Counted from the stretch's first letter, positions 8,424-15,353 are shown. The stretch is DNA of 30,807 bases from JBAYHA01 sp041666425 (GCA_041666425.1 JBAYHA010000003.1:1-30807); one strand, 5' to 3'. Notes: generated from the letters alone by a model not told the origin. A program made the numbers and translations.

Positions 8424-8484
8424 AAAAAATCATTATTTTGTCATCTCGACCAGAGTGGAGAGATCTCAAAATAATGATTTTTTT
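8424..8484 (+). terminator. TGTCATC-family palindromic element acting as ligA terminator
   Basis: Perfect 17-nt inverted repeat AAAAAATCATTATTTTG (8424-8440) and its complement at 8467-8483. The 26-nt interior starts TCATCTCGAC and ends GGAGAGATCT. The right arm supplies the T-run expected of a rho-independent terminator. It lies 127 nt after ligA and ends 4 nt before the next promoter. A relative with unrelated arms is inside gatC at 11443-11510. Confidence 0.75.
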
Positions 8485-8487
8485 AAG

Positions 8488-8539
8488 TTGACATTTTTAA
8501 TAAATTAAGTTAATGTATGGTTTCTCTTGTTTTTTGACA
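8488..8539 (+). promoter_or_regulatory. Cassette promoter with second TTGACA motif (unit A-B)
   Basis: TTGACA (8488-8493), 17 nt, TAATGT (8511-8516). A second TTGACAAT begins at 8534, 46 nt after the first. The spacer is very similar to that of the promoter at 10096 (both end in AATTAAG plus one base). The leader to the next ATG is about 50 nt and ends in GGAGG at 8565-8569. Confidence 0.7.
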
Positions 8540-8574
8540 ATTTGTTTATTTATTTGCCAATAATGGAGGGCAAA

Positions 8575-9120
8575 ATGGATAGTCGAATTTTTAAAGTTTT
8601 AGGAAGATGTCGCAAGGCCAGAGAAGAAGAACTCGCCGCCCAAAAAGAAGTCATTGGTTTTTTAAAAGAAATGTTTGATAAAGGTGTTCCTCATGTGGCG
8701 CATTACTATTTGGGAAGAACTGGCAAAGGCCACTCCAAAAGAATTGTTGCTGGTAATGTTGAAAATGAATTGAAGCATGAATCTTTTGAGCCGATATGTT
8801 TGTTTGATTTTACCAGTTCCGCAAATGAAATTATTAAAGGTTCTGATGGCAGAGATAAATTTGTTAAATCGATGGAAGGACTTTATCGAGAAAGGTTTTT
8901 GAAAAGATCGGAAACCGAATTTGTTTTTTCATTTAATCTAAGCGATTTTTATTTTTGTTCTTTTGTGGATAATTCTTGGCAGGTTCAATATTTGGGTTTT
9001 GACGAAGGTGGTCTGCTTAAAATTGATGATGCTTTTGCTAATTCTATTTTTTCAACCCGTGACATCAGGGGACTTGAATACCAACGACAGAGACCAACTC
9101 ATTTTGGGGTAGATGATTAA
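8575..9120 (+). CDS. Hypothetical protein A of accessory cluster I
   Basis: Unrecognised 181-aa soluble protein with no signal peptide or membrane segment. ATG 8575 is chosen because GGAGG lies exactly 5 nt upstream; in-frame TTG 8527 and ATG 8563 lie before or inside that site. The N-terminus is charged and helical (RCRKAREEELAAQKE). The C-terminal ~60 residues (FYFCSFVDNSWQVQYLGF ... YQRQRP) resemble the C-terminus of the next protein (TFCLRVDGLWRSICLDF ... WQWQRP), suggesting a shared terminal module. FLKEMFDKGVP also recalls MLESMIHKGFP there. It is first in a two-gene unit driven by the promoter at 8488. The following gene starts 12 nt downstream. No function can be assigned. Confidence 0.75.
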   Translation: MDSRIFKVLGRCRKAREEELAAQKEVIGFLKEMFDKGVPHVAHYYLGRTGKGHSKRIVAGNVENELKHESFEPICLFDFTSSANEIIKGSDGRDKFVKSMEGLYRERFLKRSETEFVFSFNLSDFYFCSFVDNSWQVQYLGFDEGGLLKIDDAFANSIFSTRDIRGLEYQRQRPTHFGVDD

Positions 9121-9132
9121 ACGGAGGTTTTC

Positions 9133-10035
9133 ATGAAACAAGAAATTCTCGATCTTTACACTCTGGCTATGGCCGAAAAAGATGAAACGAAAAAGCAAGA
9201 ACTGCTTTCGGATTTGTCAGAGTTGATGCAAGATAATGGCGCAGTTGTTTTTGATTATAAATTACATGGACCGGATGGTGTTTTTGTGAGTTGGCAACAG
9301 GAAGGGAGGCCTTCTTCAGTTCTGATTCCATTGAAGACAGTAATGGAAATTTTGACAGAAGAACATTCCTTTAGCCTTTTTTCTCAGGTGTATAGTAGGC
9401 TTAATTTGAAAATAGAAATGGTCGTTTTTGGAGATTTGATAGTCATCAATGGTCCCGAGATTGAAAGAGGCTATTTTCAAGCCAAAGCCAAAAATCGGCG
9501 CAAAACCGTTGATCAATTCTTGGTGGAACTTCGTTGGTGGGATGTTTTGGAAAGCAAAAAAGCTTACCTTCGACATCCGCTGGAAGACATTGATAAGACA
9601 AAGGATGTTCTAAGTTGGCAAATGTTGGAAAGCATGATTCATAAAGGTTTTCCTTTAATCGGTTGGTTGGTTGACGATAATGAGCGATATGCCATTGTGA
9701 AAAGTATTGCAAAGAGCCGAGCTGAATCAATTAAAAAAACTGTTTGTTGGGAGATTCTTTTTGAAAAAATAACAGAATCTCAGGGTTTTCCAGATCATCT
9801 GGCAACATTAGCGATGTTTGAATATTTGGTAAAAATGGAATTAATAAAATCGGATGATCAAGGTTTTATTCTTGTGTCAAATGATGTTACCTTTTGCTTG
9901 CGGGTTGATGGGCTATGGAGAAGTATTTGTTTAGACTTTGCTGATAAAAGCTTGCTTTCCTATTTAGTTTTTTCGCAACAAGAAATTTGGCAATGGCAGC
10001 GGCCGATGCCGCAAGGACCGGAACCGGAGTGGTAA
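9133..10035 (+). CDS. Hypothetical protein B of accessory cluster I (paralogue of C)
   Basis: A 300-aa soluble protein of no family I recognise. Its first ~45 residues (MKQEILDLYTLAMAEKDE, then LSDLSELMQDNGAVVFDY) are nearly identical to protein C at 10234. Other shared blocks are AKAKNRRKTVDQFLVE, FPLIGWLVDD, a WEI-F-K-I segment, LATLAMFEYLV, DQGFILV and the tail EIWQWQRPMPQGPEPEW. The even similarity along the length indicates a tandem duplication. There is no signal peptide, membrane segment or evident catalytic motif. GGAGG (9123-9127) lies 5 nt before ATG. It is the second gene of the unit begun by gene A and is followed by a terminator at 10047. Confidence 0.8.
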   Translation: MKQEILDLYTLAMAEKDETKKQELLSDLSELMQDNGAVVFDYKLHGPDGVFVSWQQEGRPSSVLIPLKTVMEILTEEHSFSLFSQVYSRLNLKIEMVVFGDLIVINGPEIERGYFQAKAKNRRKTVDQFLVELRWWDVLESKKAYLRHPLEDIDKTKDVLSWQMLESMIHKGFPLIGWLVDDNERYAIVKSIAKSRAESIKKTVCWEILFEKITESQGFPDHLATLAMFEYLVKMELIKSDDQGFILVSNDVTFCLRVDGLWRSICLDFADKSLLSYLVFSQQEIWQWQRPMPQGPEPEW

Positions 10036-10046
10036 AATAAATTTGT

Positions 10047-10076
10047 AGGGGTCGAAAATATTTCGCCCCTTTTTTA
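10047..10076 (+). terminator. Rho-independent terminator after gene B
   Basis: AGGGG-T-CGAAA pairs with TTTCG-CCCCT across a short AT loop, one bulged base, then a T-run. It lies 11 nt after the gene B stop and 20 nt before the next promoter. Confidence 0.85.
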
Positions 10077-10095
10077 TTTTGATAAACACGAAATA

Positions 10096-10146
10096 TTGAC
10101 ATTTGTTTAAAATTAAGGTAATTTGTTGTTTCGAAGTTCGTTAACA
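10096..10146 (+). promoter_or_regulatory. Cassette promoter with second motif (gene C)
   Basis: TTGACA (10096-10101), 17 nt, TAATTT (10119-10124). The second motif is the variant TTAACAATT at 10141, 45 nt after the first. The ~100-nt leader downstream carries degenerate TTGATCGG-type words interrupted by an inserted palindrome, then GGAGG at 10224-10228. Confidence 0.68.
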
Positions 10147-10185
10147 ATTTTTTAATTTAACATTGATTGGTTAAATGATCGGTTG

Positions 10186-10204
10186 CCCGCCTGCGCAGGC
10201 AGGG
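10186..10204. repeat. GC-rich palindrome in the gene C leader
   Basis: A G/C-rich block in AT-rich surroundings whose centre GCCTGCGCAGGC (10189-10200) is a perfect 12-nt palindrome. It is flanked by GGTTG-type words on both sides, so it appears inserted into a word array between promoter and ribosome binding site. Confidence 0.65.
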
Positions 10205-10233
10205 TCGGTTGATTCAATTAAACGGAGGTTCCC

Positions 10234-11115
10234 ATGAAACAAGAAATTCTTGATCTTTACAATTCAGCTATGGCCGAAGAAGATGAAGCCAAGAAGCAAG
10301 AAATGCTTTCGGATTTGTCCGATTTGATGCAGGACAATGGTGCGGTAATTTTTGATTATGAATTGAAGGGAAAAAATAAAGTTTTGTTGAGTTGCCCAAG
10401 AGAGAATGTGTCAATAACGATTTCATTGAGTGAATTACTGAAAACCTTGAAAGATCCAAGTTACTTTATATTTTCACGAATAGATAGAAAAATGACCAAC
10501 CAGTTATCCCATTTATCCGGAATGGTGATTTTGGGAGATCTGGTTTTTGCTTGTGACAAAAAGATTGAAGCAGGATATTTTCAAATAAAAGCCAAAAATC
10601 GTCGCAAGACCGTGAATCAACTTTTGGTTGAAGCGCGGATGTTGGATCTTTTGGAAATAGAAAAGGTTTCATTGCTTCGACGAGTTGATAAAATTGAAAA
10701 AGAAAAAGATTCCAGAAGTCAGGAATTGCTAGAAAGTTTTTTGGCCAAAGATTATCCGTTGATTGGTTGGCTGGTAGATGATGCTTTTGTTAGCGCAAAA
10801 ATAAGAAGTGTTTCTCCTCAGGGAGCGTTTGCGGAGGGAAGTTTTACAGTTGAAAAGATTGTTTCTTGGGAGATTTTTTGGAAAAAAATAAAAAAAGTTC
10901 AGTGTTTACCAAATGCTCTGGCAACATTATCTATGTTTGAATATTTGGTAAATTTGGGACTATTGAAACTCGAAGATCAAGGTTTCATTTTGGTTCATAA
11001 TGAAGTTACGGTTTGTCTGCGGATCAATGGAATTTTTGGAACTATTGTTTTAACATTTGCTGATAAAAGTAAGATTGAAAATTTAGTTTTCAAAAAAGAA
11101 GAAATTTGGCAATGA
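10234..11115 (+). CDS. Hypothetical protein C of accessory cluster I, with an early TGA relative to its paralogue
   Basis: A 293-aa paralogue of protein B, sharing its N-terminus (MKQEILDLYNSAMAEEDE), an AKNRRKTVNQLLVEA block, PLIGWLVDD, LATLSMFEYLV and DQGFILV. No known family or function was recognised. GGAGG lies exactly 5 nt before ATG. It has its own promoter (10096) and terminator (11171). The frame stops at TGA 11113-11115 in EIWQ-stop. The paralogue has TGG there (EIWQWQRPMPQG). After the TGA the frame stays open to TAA 11161-11163 and encodes QQDNQPMPQGPQTVW, preserving the paralogue's PMPQGP tail with a synonymous change (CCG to CCA). So this is a recent nonsense change, or the TGA is sometimes read through. 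Confidence 0.8.
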   Translation: MKQEILDLYNSAMAEEDEAKKQEMLSDLSDLMQDNGAVIFDYELKGKNKVLLSCPRENVSITISLSELLKTLKDPSYFIFSRIDRKMTNQLSHLSGMVILGDLVFACDKKIEAGYFQIKAKNRRKTVNQLLVEARMLDLLEIEKVSLLRRVDKIEKEKDSRSQELLESFLAKDYPLIGWLVDDAFVSAKIRSVSPQGAFAEGSFTVEKIVSWEIFWKKIKKVQCLPNALATLSMFEYLVNLGLLKLEDQGFILVHNEVTVCLRINGIFGTIVLTFADKSKIENLVFKKEEIWQ

Positions 11116-11170
11116 CAGCAAGATAATCAGCCGATGCCACAAGGACCGCAAACGGTTTGGTAATTTAATA

Positions 11171-11200
11171 AGTCTTAACGACAATCGTTAGGACTTTTTT
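11171..11200 (+). terminator. Rho-independent terminator after gene C
   Basis: AGTCTTAACGA (11171-11181), loop CAA, TCGTTAGGACT (11185-11195): 11 pairs with one T-G wobble, then six Ts. It lies just after the distal TAA at 11163, which fits a longer ancestral reading frame. Confidence 0.9.
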
Positions 11201-11258
11201 GTTTTGTTGATTGTTATAACTCATCTTTACTTACTCCTTACCACTTATTTTCAATTTC

Positions 11259-11287
11259 TTGCGAAATTTCTTACAAAATAGTATAAT
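11259..11287 (+). promoter_or_regulatory. gatCA promoter with very short leader
   Basis: TTGCGA (11259-11264), 17 nt, TATAAT (11282-11287). The predicted start is about 10 nt before ATG 11304, which leaves no room for a Shine-Dalgarno. Confidence 0.65.
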
Positions 11288-11303
11288 TACCTTGAAAAAA
11301 CAT

Positions 11304-11636
11304 ATGAAAATAGACATTCAACAAATAGAACATTTGGCAAAATTAGCCAAAATCAGTTTAACGGAAGCAGAAAAAAACAGATTCGCCAAAGACGTAACGT
11401 CGATTATCGATTATTTTGATCAACTGAATGAAATAAATTCCTCAAAATTTGTCATCCCGACGGAGCCTGCCCTGAGCGAAGTCGAAAGGGTGGAGGGATC
11501 TCAAATTTTGAATAAAGTTGGTGAACCTTTTCATTCTGACGAACCAAAAAATCTTTTCAGTACGGACAAAACTTTGGCCGAAGCGCCGGAGCTCGAAGCC
11601 AATCAGATAAAAGTTAAGGCTGTTTTTGATCGATAA
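11304..11636 (+). CDS. gatC: Asp/Glu-tRNA amidotransferase subunit C, carrying a palindromic-repeat insertion
   Basis: Small GatC subunit of the GatCAB amidotransferase that converts mischarged Glu-tRNAGln and/or Asp-tRNAAsn to the amide. ATG 11304 gives 110 aa; TTG 11259 is the -35 box, not a start. The N-terminus (IDIQQIEHLAKLAKISLTEA ... FAKDVTSIIDYFDQLNEIN) is standard GatC. After it comes an unusual FVIPTEPALSEVERVEGSQI stretch encoded by a palindromic repeat (11443-11510) inserted in frame. The C-terminus then resumes. GatC is normally ~95 aa, and the excess matches the insert. gatA begins 3 nt after the stop. gatB is not in the window. Confidence 0.93.
   Translation: MKIDIQQIEHLAKLAKISLTEAEKNRFAKDVTSIIDYFDQLNEINSSKFVIPTEPALSEVERVEGSQILNKVGEPFHSDEPKNLFSTDKTLAEAPELEANQIKVKAVFDR
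11443..11510. repeat. TGTCATC-family palindromic element inside gatC
   Basis: Outer arms CAAAATTTG (11443-11451) and CAAATTTTG (11502-11510) are exact complements. The interior starts TCATCCCGAC and ends GGAGGGATCT, like the interior of the element at 8424-8484. The middle holds GCCCTGAGCGAAGTCGAAA, a module seen in many bacterial genomes. It is translated in frame. Confidence 0.8.
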
Positions 11637-11639
11637 TTT

Positions 11640-13064
11640 ATGAAAAAACAAAAAAATATTTCAATACGCAGTTTACACGAAGGATTATTGAATGGGGAAT
11701 TTACCGCTACGAATTTAGTGGTTGATTTTTTTAAAAAAATAAAAAAAGATGACAAAAAAATCAATGCGTTCATTTCTCTTTGTGAGGAAAGAGCTTTGAT
11801 AAAAGCGGGTGAAGTTGATGAACAAATAAAAAATAAAGTAAAAATAAATTTGTTAGCTGGAATCCCTGTTGCGATTAAGGATAATTTGTTGGTTGAAGGT
11901 CTGAAATGTACGGCTGGATCAAAAATGTTAACCAATTATGTGGCACCATACTCCGCCACGGTTATTGAAAGATTAGAAAAAGCTGGCGCCATAATTATCG
12001 GCAAGACTAATATGGATGAATTTGCCATGGGTTCAAGCGGTGAAACTTCCAATTTTGGGACAACCAAAAATCCGTTGGATCAGAAAAAAGTTCCCGGTGG
12101 CTCATCGTCTGGATCGGCCGCTGCCGTGGCCGCTGATATGGCCGTTTTTGCTCTCGGTTCCGATACGGGCGGTTCGATTCGTCAGCCGGCTTCATTTTGC
12201 GGTTTGGTTGGGCTGAAACCGACTTATGGTCGAGTTTCTCGTCATGGTTTGATTGCTTTGTCGTCCAGTTTTGATCAGATTGGTCCATTAACTAGAAGTG
12301 TCGAAGATTCGGCCATTGTTTTTGAAAATATTGCCGGACCGGATAATTTTGACAGCACACTTGCGGACGAAGATGTTTCAGTTTTGTCTCATCTCGGAGC
12401 AAGTTTAAAAGGTCAAACGGTTGGTATCCCAAAAGAATTTTTTGTGGCCGGAATGGATGAAGAAATAAAAAAGAAAACCGAAGAAACAATAGAAAATCTA
12501 AAATCATTGGGACTGAAAATAAAAGAAATCAGTTTGCCCCTTTCCAAATATTCATTGGCGATTTATTACATTTTAATGACCGCCGAATTGAGCAGTAATT
12601 TGTCTCGTTTTGATGGTGTGCGGTACGGTTTTCGAGCGGACAATGAAACTTTGTTGGAAATGTATGAAAAAACTCGTGCCATGGGTTTTGGTGATGAAGT
12701 AAAACGACGTATTATTCTCGGGACTTTTGTTTTGTCGAGCGGTTATGTTGATGCTTATTATCGCAAGGCGCAAAAAGTTCGTGAACTTATTCGTGCTGAA
12801 TTCAAGAATGCTTTCAAAGAAGTTGATTATATTATTACGCCAACATCACCTTGTTTGCCTTTTAATCTTGGCGAAAAGTTTAATGATCCGTTAACAATGT
12901 ATCTTTCCGATATCTATACCGTTTCTGCCAATGTGGTTGGCATCCCGGCGCTTTCCATGCCGATTGGTGAGATCAAAAATTTACCGGTTGGTCTTCAAAT
13001 CATGGGCGACTTTTATCATGAAAAAGAAATTTTAAATTTGGCCAGTCAGATTGAAAAAATATAG
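11640..13064 (+). CDS. gatA: Asp/Glu-tRNA amidotransferase subunit A
   Basis: Glutaminase subunit of GatCAB. It releases ammonia from glutamine through a Ser-cisSer-Lys triad and passes it to GatB. At 474 aa it is full length. The amidase signature is intact: K80 in AIKDNLL, S155 in GGSSSGSAAA and the nucleophile S179 in GSDTGGSIRQPAS, spaced as in characterised GatA proteins. The C-terminal VGIPALSMPIG and LPVGLQIMG segments are also typical. It starts 3 nt after gatC without a Shine-Dalgarno, so it is probably translationally coupled. The 77-nt spacer downstream contains a shortened copy of a palindromic repeat (13094-13125). Confidence 0.97.
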   Translation: MKKQKNISIRSLHEGLLNGEFTATNLVVDFFKKIKKDDKKINAFISLCEERALIKAGEVDEQIKNKVKINLLAGIPVAIKDNLLVEGLKCTAGSKMLTNYVAPYSATVIERLEKAGAIIIGKTNMDEFAMGSSGETSNFGTTKNPLDQKKVPGGSSSGSAAAVAADMAVFALGSDTGGSIRQPASFCGLVGLKPTYGRVSRHGLIALSSSFDQIGPLTRSVEDSAIVFENIAGPDNFDSTLADEDVSVLSHLGASLKGQTVGIPKEFFVAGMDEEIKKKTEETIENLKSLGLKIKEISLPLSKYSLAIYYILMTAELSSNLSRFDGVRYGFRADNETLLEMYEKTRAMGFGDEVKRRIILGTFVLSSGYVDAYYRKAQKVRELIRAEFKNAFKEVDYIITPTSPCLPFNLGEKFNDPLTMYLSDIYTVSANVVGIPALSMPIGEIKNLPVGLQIMGDFYHEKEILNLASQIEKI

Positions 13065-13093
13065 TTTTGTCCCGTTTTTAATTTATAATTCTG

Positions 13094-13125
13094 AATTCTC
13101 CCAAAGGGACCACTTTGTGATAAAT
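13094..13125 (+). repeat. Repeat family G, copy lacking its inner hairpin
   Basis: Matches both ends of the 47-nt element at 28394-28440 (AATTCTCCCAAAGGGA ... GTGATAAAT). The GCCCCTTTGGGGC inner hairpin is missing and replaced by a direct join. The flanking ATAATTCTG is shared with the 28394 copy. Confidence 0.75.
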
Positions 13126-13141
13126 TCTTAATTTTATAAAA

Positions 13142-13582
13142 ATGTTCTCAATTAGCTATCAATTCAAGCTTGTTGATTTTTTGGCGGTGATGGCTGTAGT
13201 TTTTTTTGTTTTTATTTTTTATTTTTATCGAAAACGAAAAAAAGTTTATAATGATAATATTGATCGTCGTTTTATAAAGGATCGTTGGCAAAAAATAGAA
13301 GAACTTTTAAATTTAAAACACGAAATGAATTGCAAATTGGCCGTGATCGAAGCGGACAAAATTTTGGAAGATGTTTTGAAATCAATGTATTTTTCAGGGG
13401 AAACAATGGCGGAAAGATTAAAAGTGGCTGGCTACAAATTCCCCAAATTACGCCATGTTTGGTGGGCGCACAAAGTGCGCAATATGTGTGTTCATGATTT
13501 ACGGTATGTTTTAAAATTTTCTGAAGCAAAAAAGGTGATTTCGTTGTTCAAAGACGCGTTGGAAGAATTGGATGTTCTGTGA
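13142..13582 (+). CDS. Membrane-anchored protein with HEPN-like Rx4H motif
   Basis: A 146-aa protein: one N-terminal membrane helix (~13-29), a basic stop-transfer stretch RKRKK, then a cytoplasmic all-helical domain. Residues 66-146 contain AVIEADKILEDVLKSMYFSG, HVWWAHKVRNMCVHDLR and a final helix SEAKKVISLFKDALEEL. R113-N114 and H118 form RNxxxH, the layout of the catalytic Rx4-6H motif of HEPN ribonucleases, within a helical hairpin of about the right size. Similar single-pass proteins are common in CPR genomes as hypotheticals. Ribonuclease activity is an inference. It ends with TGA, directly followed by a long inverted-repeat array; no antitoxin-like partner is obvious. Confidence 0.75.
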   Translation: MFSISYQFKLVDFLAVMAVVFFVFIFYFYRKRKKVYNDNIDRRFIKDRWQKIEELLNLKHEMNCKLAVIEADKILEDVLKSMYFSGETMAERLKVAGYKFPKLRHVWWAHKVRNMCVHDLRYVLKFSEAKKVISLFKDALEELDVL

Positions 13583-13583
13583 T

Positions 13584-13677
13584 ATACGAAACTACGAAAA
13601 CCTGCGAAACTGCGAAAATAAAATTTTTGATGTTTTGTGTCTTTTTCGTGGTTTCGTTGTCTTTCGTAGTTTCGTAT
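13584..13677. repeat. Head-to-head 8-nt word array forming a long hairpin (copy 1)
   Basis: Perfect 16-nt inverted repeat ATACGAAACTACGAAA (13584-13599) and its complement (13662-13677). The loop carries further ACGAAACT-type words: CTGCGAAACTGCGAAA on the left and TTTCGTGGTTTCGTTG on the right. It starts 1 nt after the upstream stop codon and fills the spacer to the next promoter. Confidence 0.85.
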
Positions 13678-13686
13678 CAGTATAAT
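13657..13686 (+). promoter_or_regulatory. Promoter overlapping the right arm of the word array
   Basis: TTGTCT (13657-13662), 18 nt, TATAAT (13681-13686). The predicted start lies about 10 nt before ATG 13703. The -35 box is inside the inverted-repeat arm. Confidence 0.5.
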
Positions 13687-13702
13687 TTAAAAACTATTTA
13701 AT

Positions 13703-14776
13703 ATGTCAAAAACAAAAAGTTTAATTTTATTTTTATTTGTTTTTGTTTTTTTAAGTTCCGTTTTTCCAATGTATTCAAATGCAGCCACTTGTGATTTGGG
13801 TCTTGATCCAAATAAGATTTATTTGTCCAAAGATGTTAATAACTTAATCGCGGGAGAAACAGTGCGTGCTTATACCAAAGTTATTAATTATGGTGATATT
13901 GATGCCAATGCGGTACTTGGTTTTTATATTCTCAATAAATTTATTGGCCAAGCGGCCGTTTCAGTTTTGAATAGTGGTGTAGCTGATGAAGTTTTTATTG
14001 ATTTTACTATTCCCAATAATGATTTTAATGTTGAGGTAAAATTATTGGAAGTTTCTCCGACTGATGTGAATTTAAAAAATAATTCAACATTGACCCAGCT
14101 TTACAAAGTAAAAAAAGATTCTGACGGAGATGGAGTTTTGGACGTAAATGATTTGTACCCAAATGATCCAAGCAAATGGAAAGATGATCCAATAATAATT
14201 CCGCCACCACCAGTTGAACAACCAAAAGTGGAAGTGCAAAAGCAACCGGTTGTCGTTGCGCCAAAAGTTCCAGCGTCGACAAACAAAGAAGTTGTAACAA
14301 AAAAAACAATAAGTAAAGAAGATGTTGCATTGCAAGAAAACAAGAGGCAGGAGGCATTGAATGAGGCGGTTGCTTTTTATCGTTCACCGGAGATGGAACT
14401 TTTAAAAGATGTCCGAATATTTGCCGAGGCTATTGATTGGAATGAATACAAATTTGTTTTTGATACCAATGTAAAAGATTTGGATGTTTCGAAGCTTGAT
14501 TTTGTTTGGAATTATGGGGACGGCAAAGAAAAAGTGATTAATGACATTCACCGATTTCCCGGACCGGGCGAATATTTTGTTACTTTAAAAGTTTTGGGGC
14601 CTTTTGATAATTATCTTTTTGATAATTTAAAAATAACCGTTTCGTTTTGGTCTTGGAAAAATTATTGGTTGTGGTTGATTCTGGCAATTTTTGGCGGAGG
14701 ATTGGGATTGTTTTTCTTTAGCCTGCGATTGAACAAAGAAGAAAATTGTTCTGATCGAGCAAATAAAATAAAATAA
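13703..14776 (+). CDS. Secreted membrane-anchored surface protein with CARDB-like and PKD-like domains
   Basis: A 357-aa surface protein. A signal peptide runs to about residue 27 (ends SNAA). Residues ~30-130 look like a CARDB-type beta-sandwich (AGETVRAYTKVINYGDIDANA). Next is a calcium-binding thrombospondin-type-3 motif, DSDGDGVLDVNDLYPNDPS, then a proline/valine-rich linker (~168-195) and a PKD-like domain with FVWNYGDGKEK and FPGPGEYFVTLKVLG. A C-terminal membrane helix (~325-345) is followed by a short charged tail. The PKD-plus-anchor half is paralogous to the next gene, which starts 1 nt downstream. Likely role is structural or adhesive at the cell envelope; no enzyme motif is seen. 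The pair is bracketed by two word-array hairpins. Confidence 0.82.
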   Translation: MSKTKSLILFLFVFVFLSSVFPMYSNAATCDLGLDPNKIYLSKDVNNLIAGETVRAYTKVINYGDIDANAVLGFYILNKFIGQAAVSVLNSGVADEVFIDFTIPNNDFNVEVKLLEVSPTDVNLKNNSTLTQLYKVKKDSDGDGVLDVNDLYPNDPSKWKDDPIIIPPPPVEQPKVEVQKQPVVVAPKVPASTNKEVVTKKTISKEDVALQENKRQEALNEAVAFYRSPEMELLKDVRIFAEAIDWNEYKFVFDTNVKDLDVSKLDFVWNYGDGKEKVINDIHRFPGPGEYFVTLKVLGPFDNYLFDNLKITVSFWSWKNYWLWLILAIFGGGLGLFFFSLRLNKEENCSDRANKIK

Positions 14777-14777
14777 A

Positions 14778-15344
14778 ATGAAAAAAATTATTTTTTCTTA
14801 TTTCCAAATATTTTTTGCAAAGAATCGAACGTTATTTTTATTTCTTTGTTCCTTGTCACTTGTTCCTTGCTTCTTGTTTTTTGTTTCTCCTGTTTTTTCC
14901 GCTGAACCTCTTACTGAAGCGTATATTGTGCATTCAGAAAAAGATTACGCGACGTATGATTTTGCCGTCAAGGCTAATTTGCCCATTGAAGATTTGGACA
15001 TGGAATGGATTGTGGACGAAAAACAAATTTTTCATACTCCAAAGGTGAGGTATTTTTTTTCTGCCGGAGAACACGTGATCAAGGTTACTGTTCGCGATCA
15101 ATATGGCAATGTTCGTTATGATTCGGTCAAATTGCAAATTAATTTTTGGAGTTTACGTAATAATTGGTTCTTGTGGGCGTTGTATTTTTTGGCGGTTGTG
15201 GTTTTGTGTTATTATTTTTCTTTAAAAGTGTATTATCTTTCACGCAAGAAAAAAATCAAAGGGCAATCCAGATATTTCATGCAACTTCTTGATGAGCATG
15301 GTTGGTTGGAAAAGGCGATTGAAAAGAGAGTTAAGGGCAATTGA
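14778..15344 (+). CDS. Membrane-anchored PKD-like surface protein, short paralogue of the preceding gene
   Basis: A 188-aa protein: N-terminal signal/anchor (~19-41), a single PKD-like beta domain (~45-122; LPIEDLDMEWIVDEKQI, YFFSAGEHVIKVTVRDQYG), a membrane helix (~130-152) and a basic ~35-residue cytoplasmic tail. It matches the C-terminal half of the preceding protein around the membrane entry (INFWSLRNNWFLW versus VSFWSWKNYWLWL) but lacks the canonical NYGDG, having IVDEKQ in its place. Start ATG 14778 is 1 nt after the previous stop. The signal peptide DNA (14845-14880) is built of CTTGTTCC-like words, like the repeats in spacers. No function is known. Confidence 0.78.
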   Translation: MKKIIFSYFQIFFAKNRTLFLFLCSLSLVPCFLFFVSPVFSAEPLTEAYIVHSEKDYATYDFAVKANLPIEDLDMEWIVDEKQIFHTPKVRYFFSAGEHVIKVTVRDQYGNVRYDSVKLQINFWSLRNNWFLWALYFLAVVVLCYYFSLKVYYLSRKKKIKGQSRYFMQLLDEHGWLEKAIEKRVKGN

Positions 15345-15353
15345 GCAATACTG

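Noticed and set aside
11113..11115. TGA as a sense codon genome-wide (as in SR1/Gracilibacteria)
   Set aside because: Other genes end normally at TGA (5357-6226, 13142-13582, 14778-15344), and tryptophan and glycine codons are used as usual.
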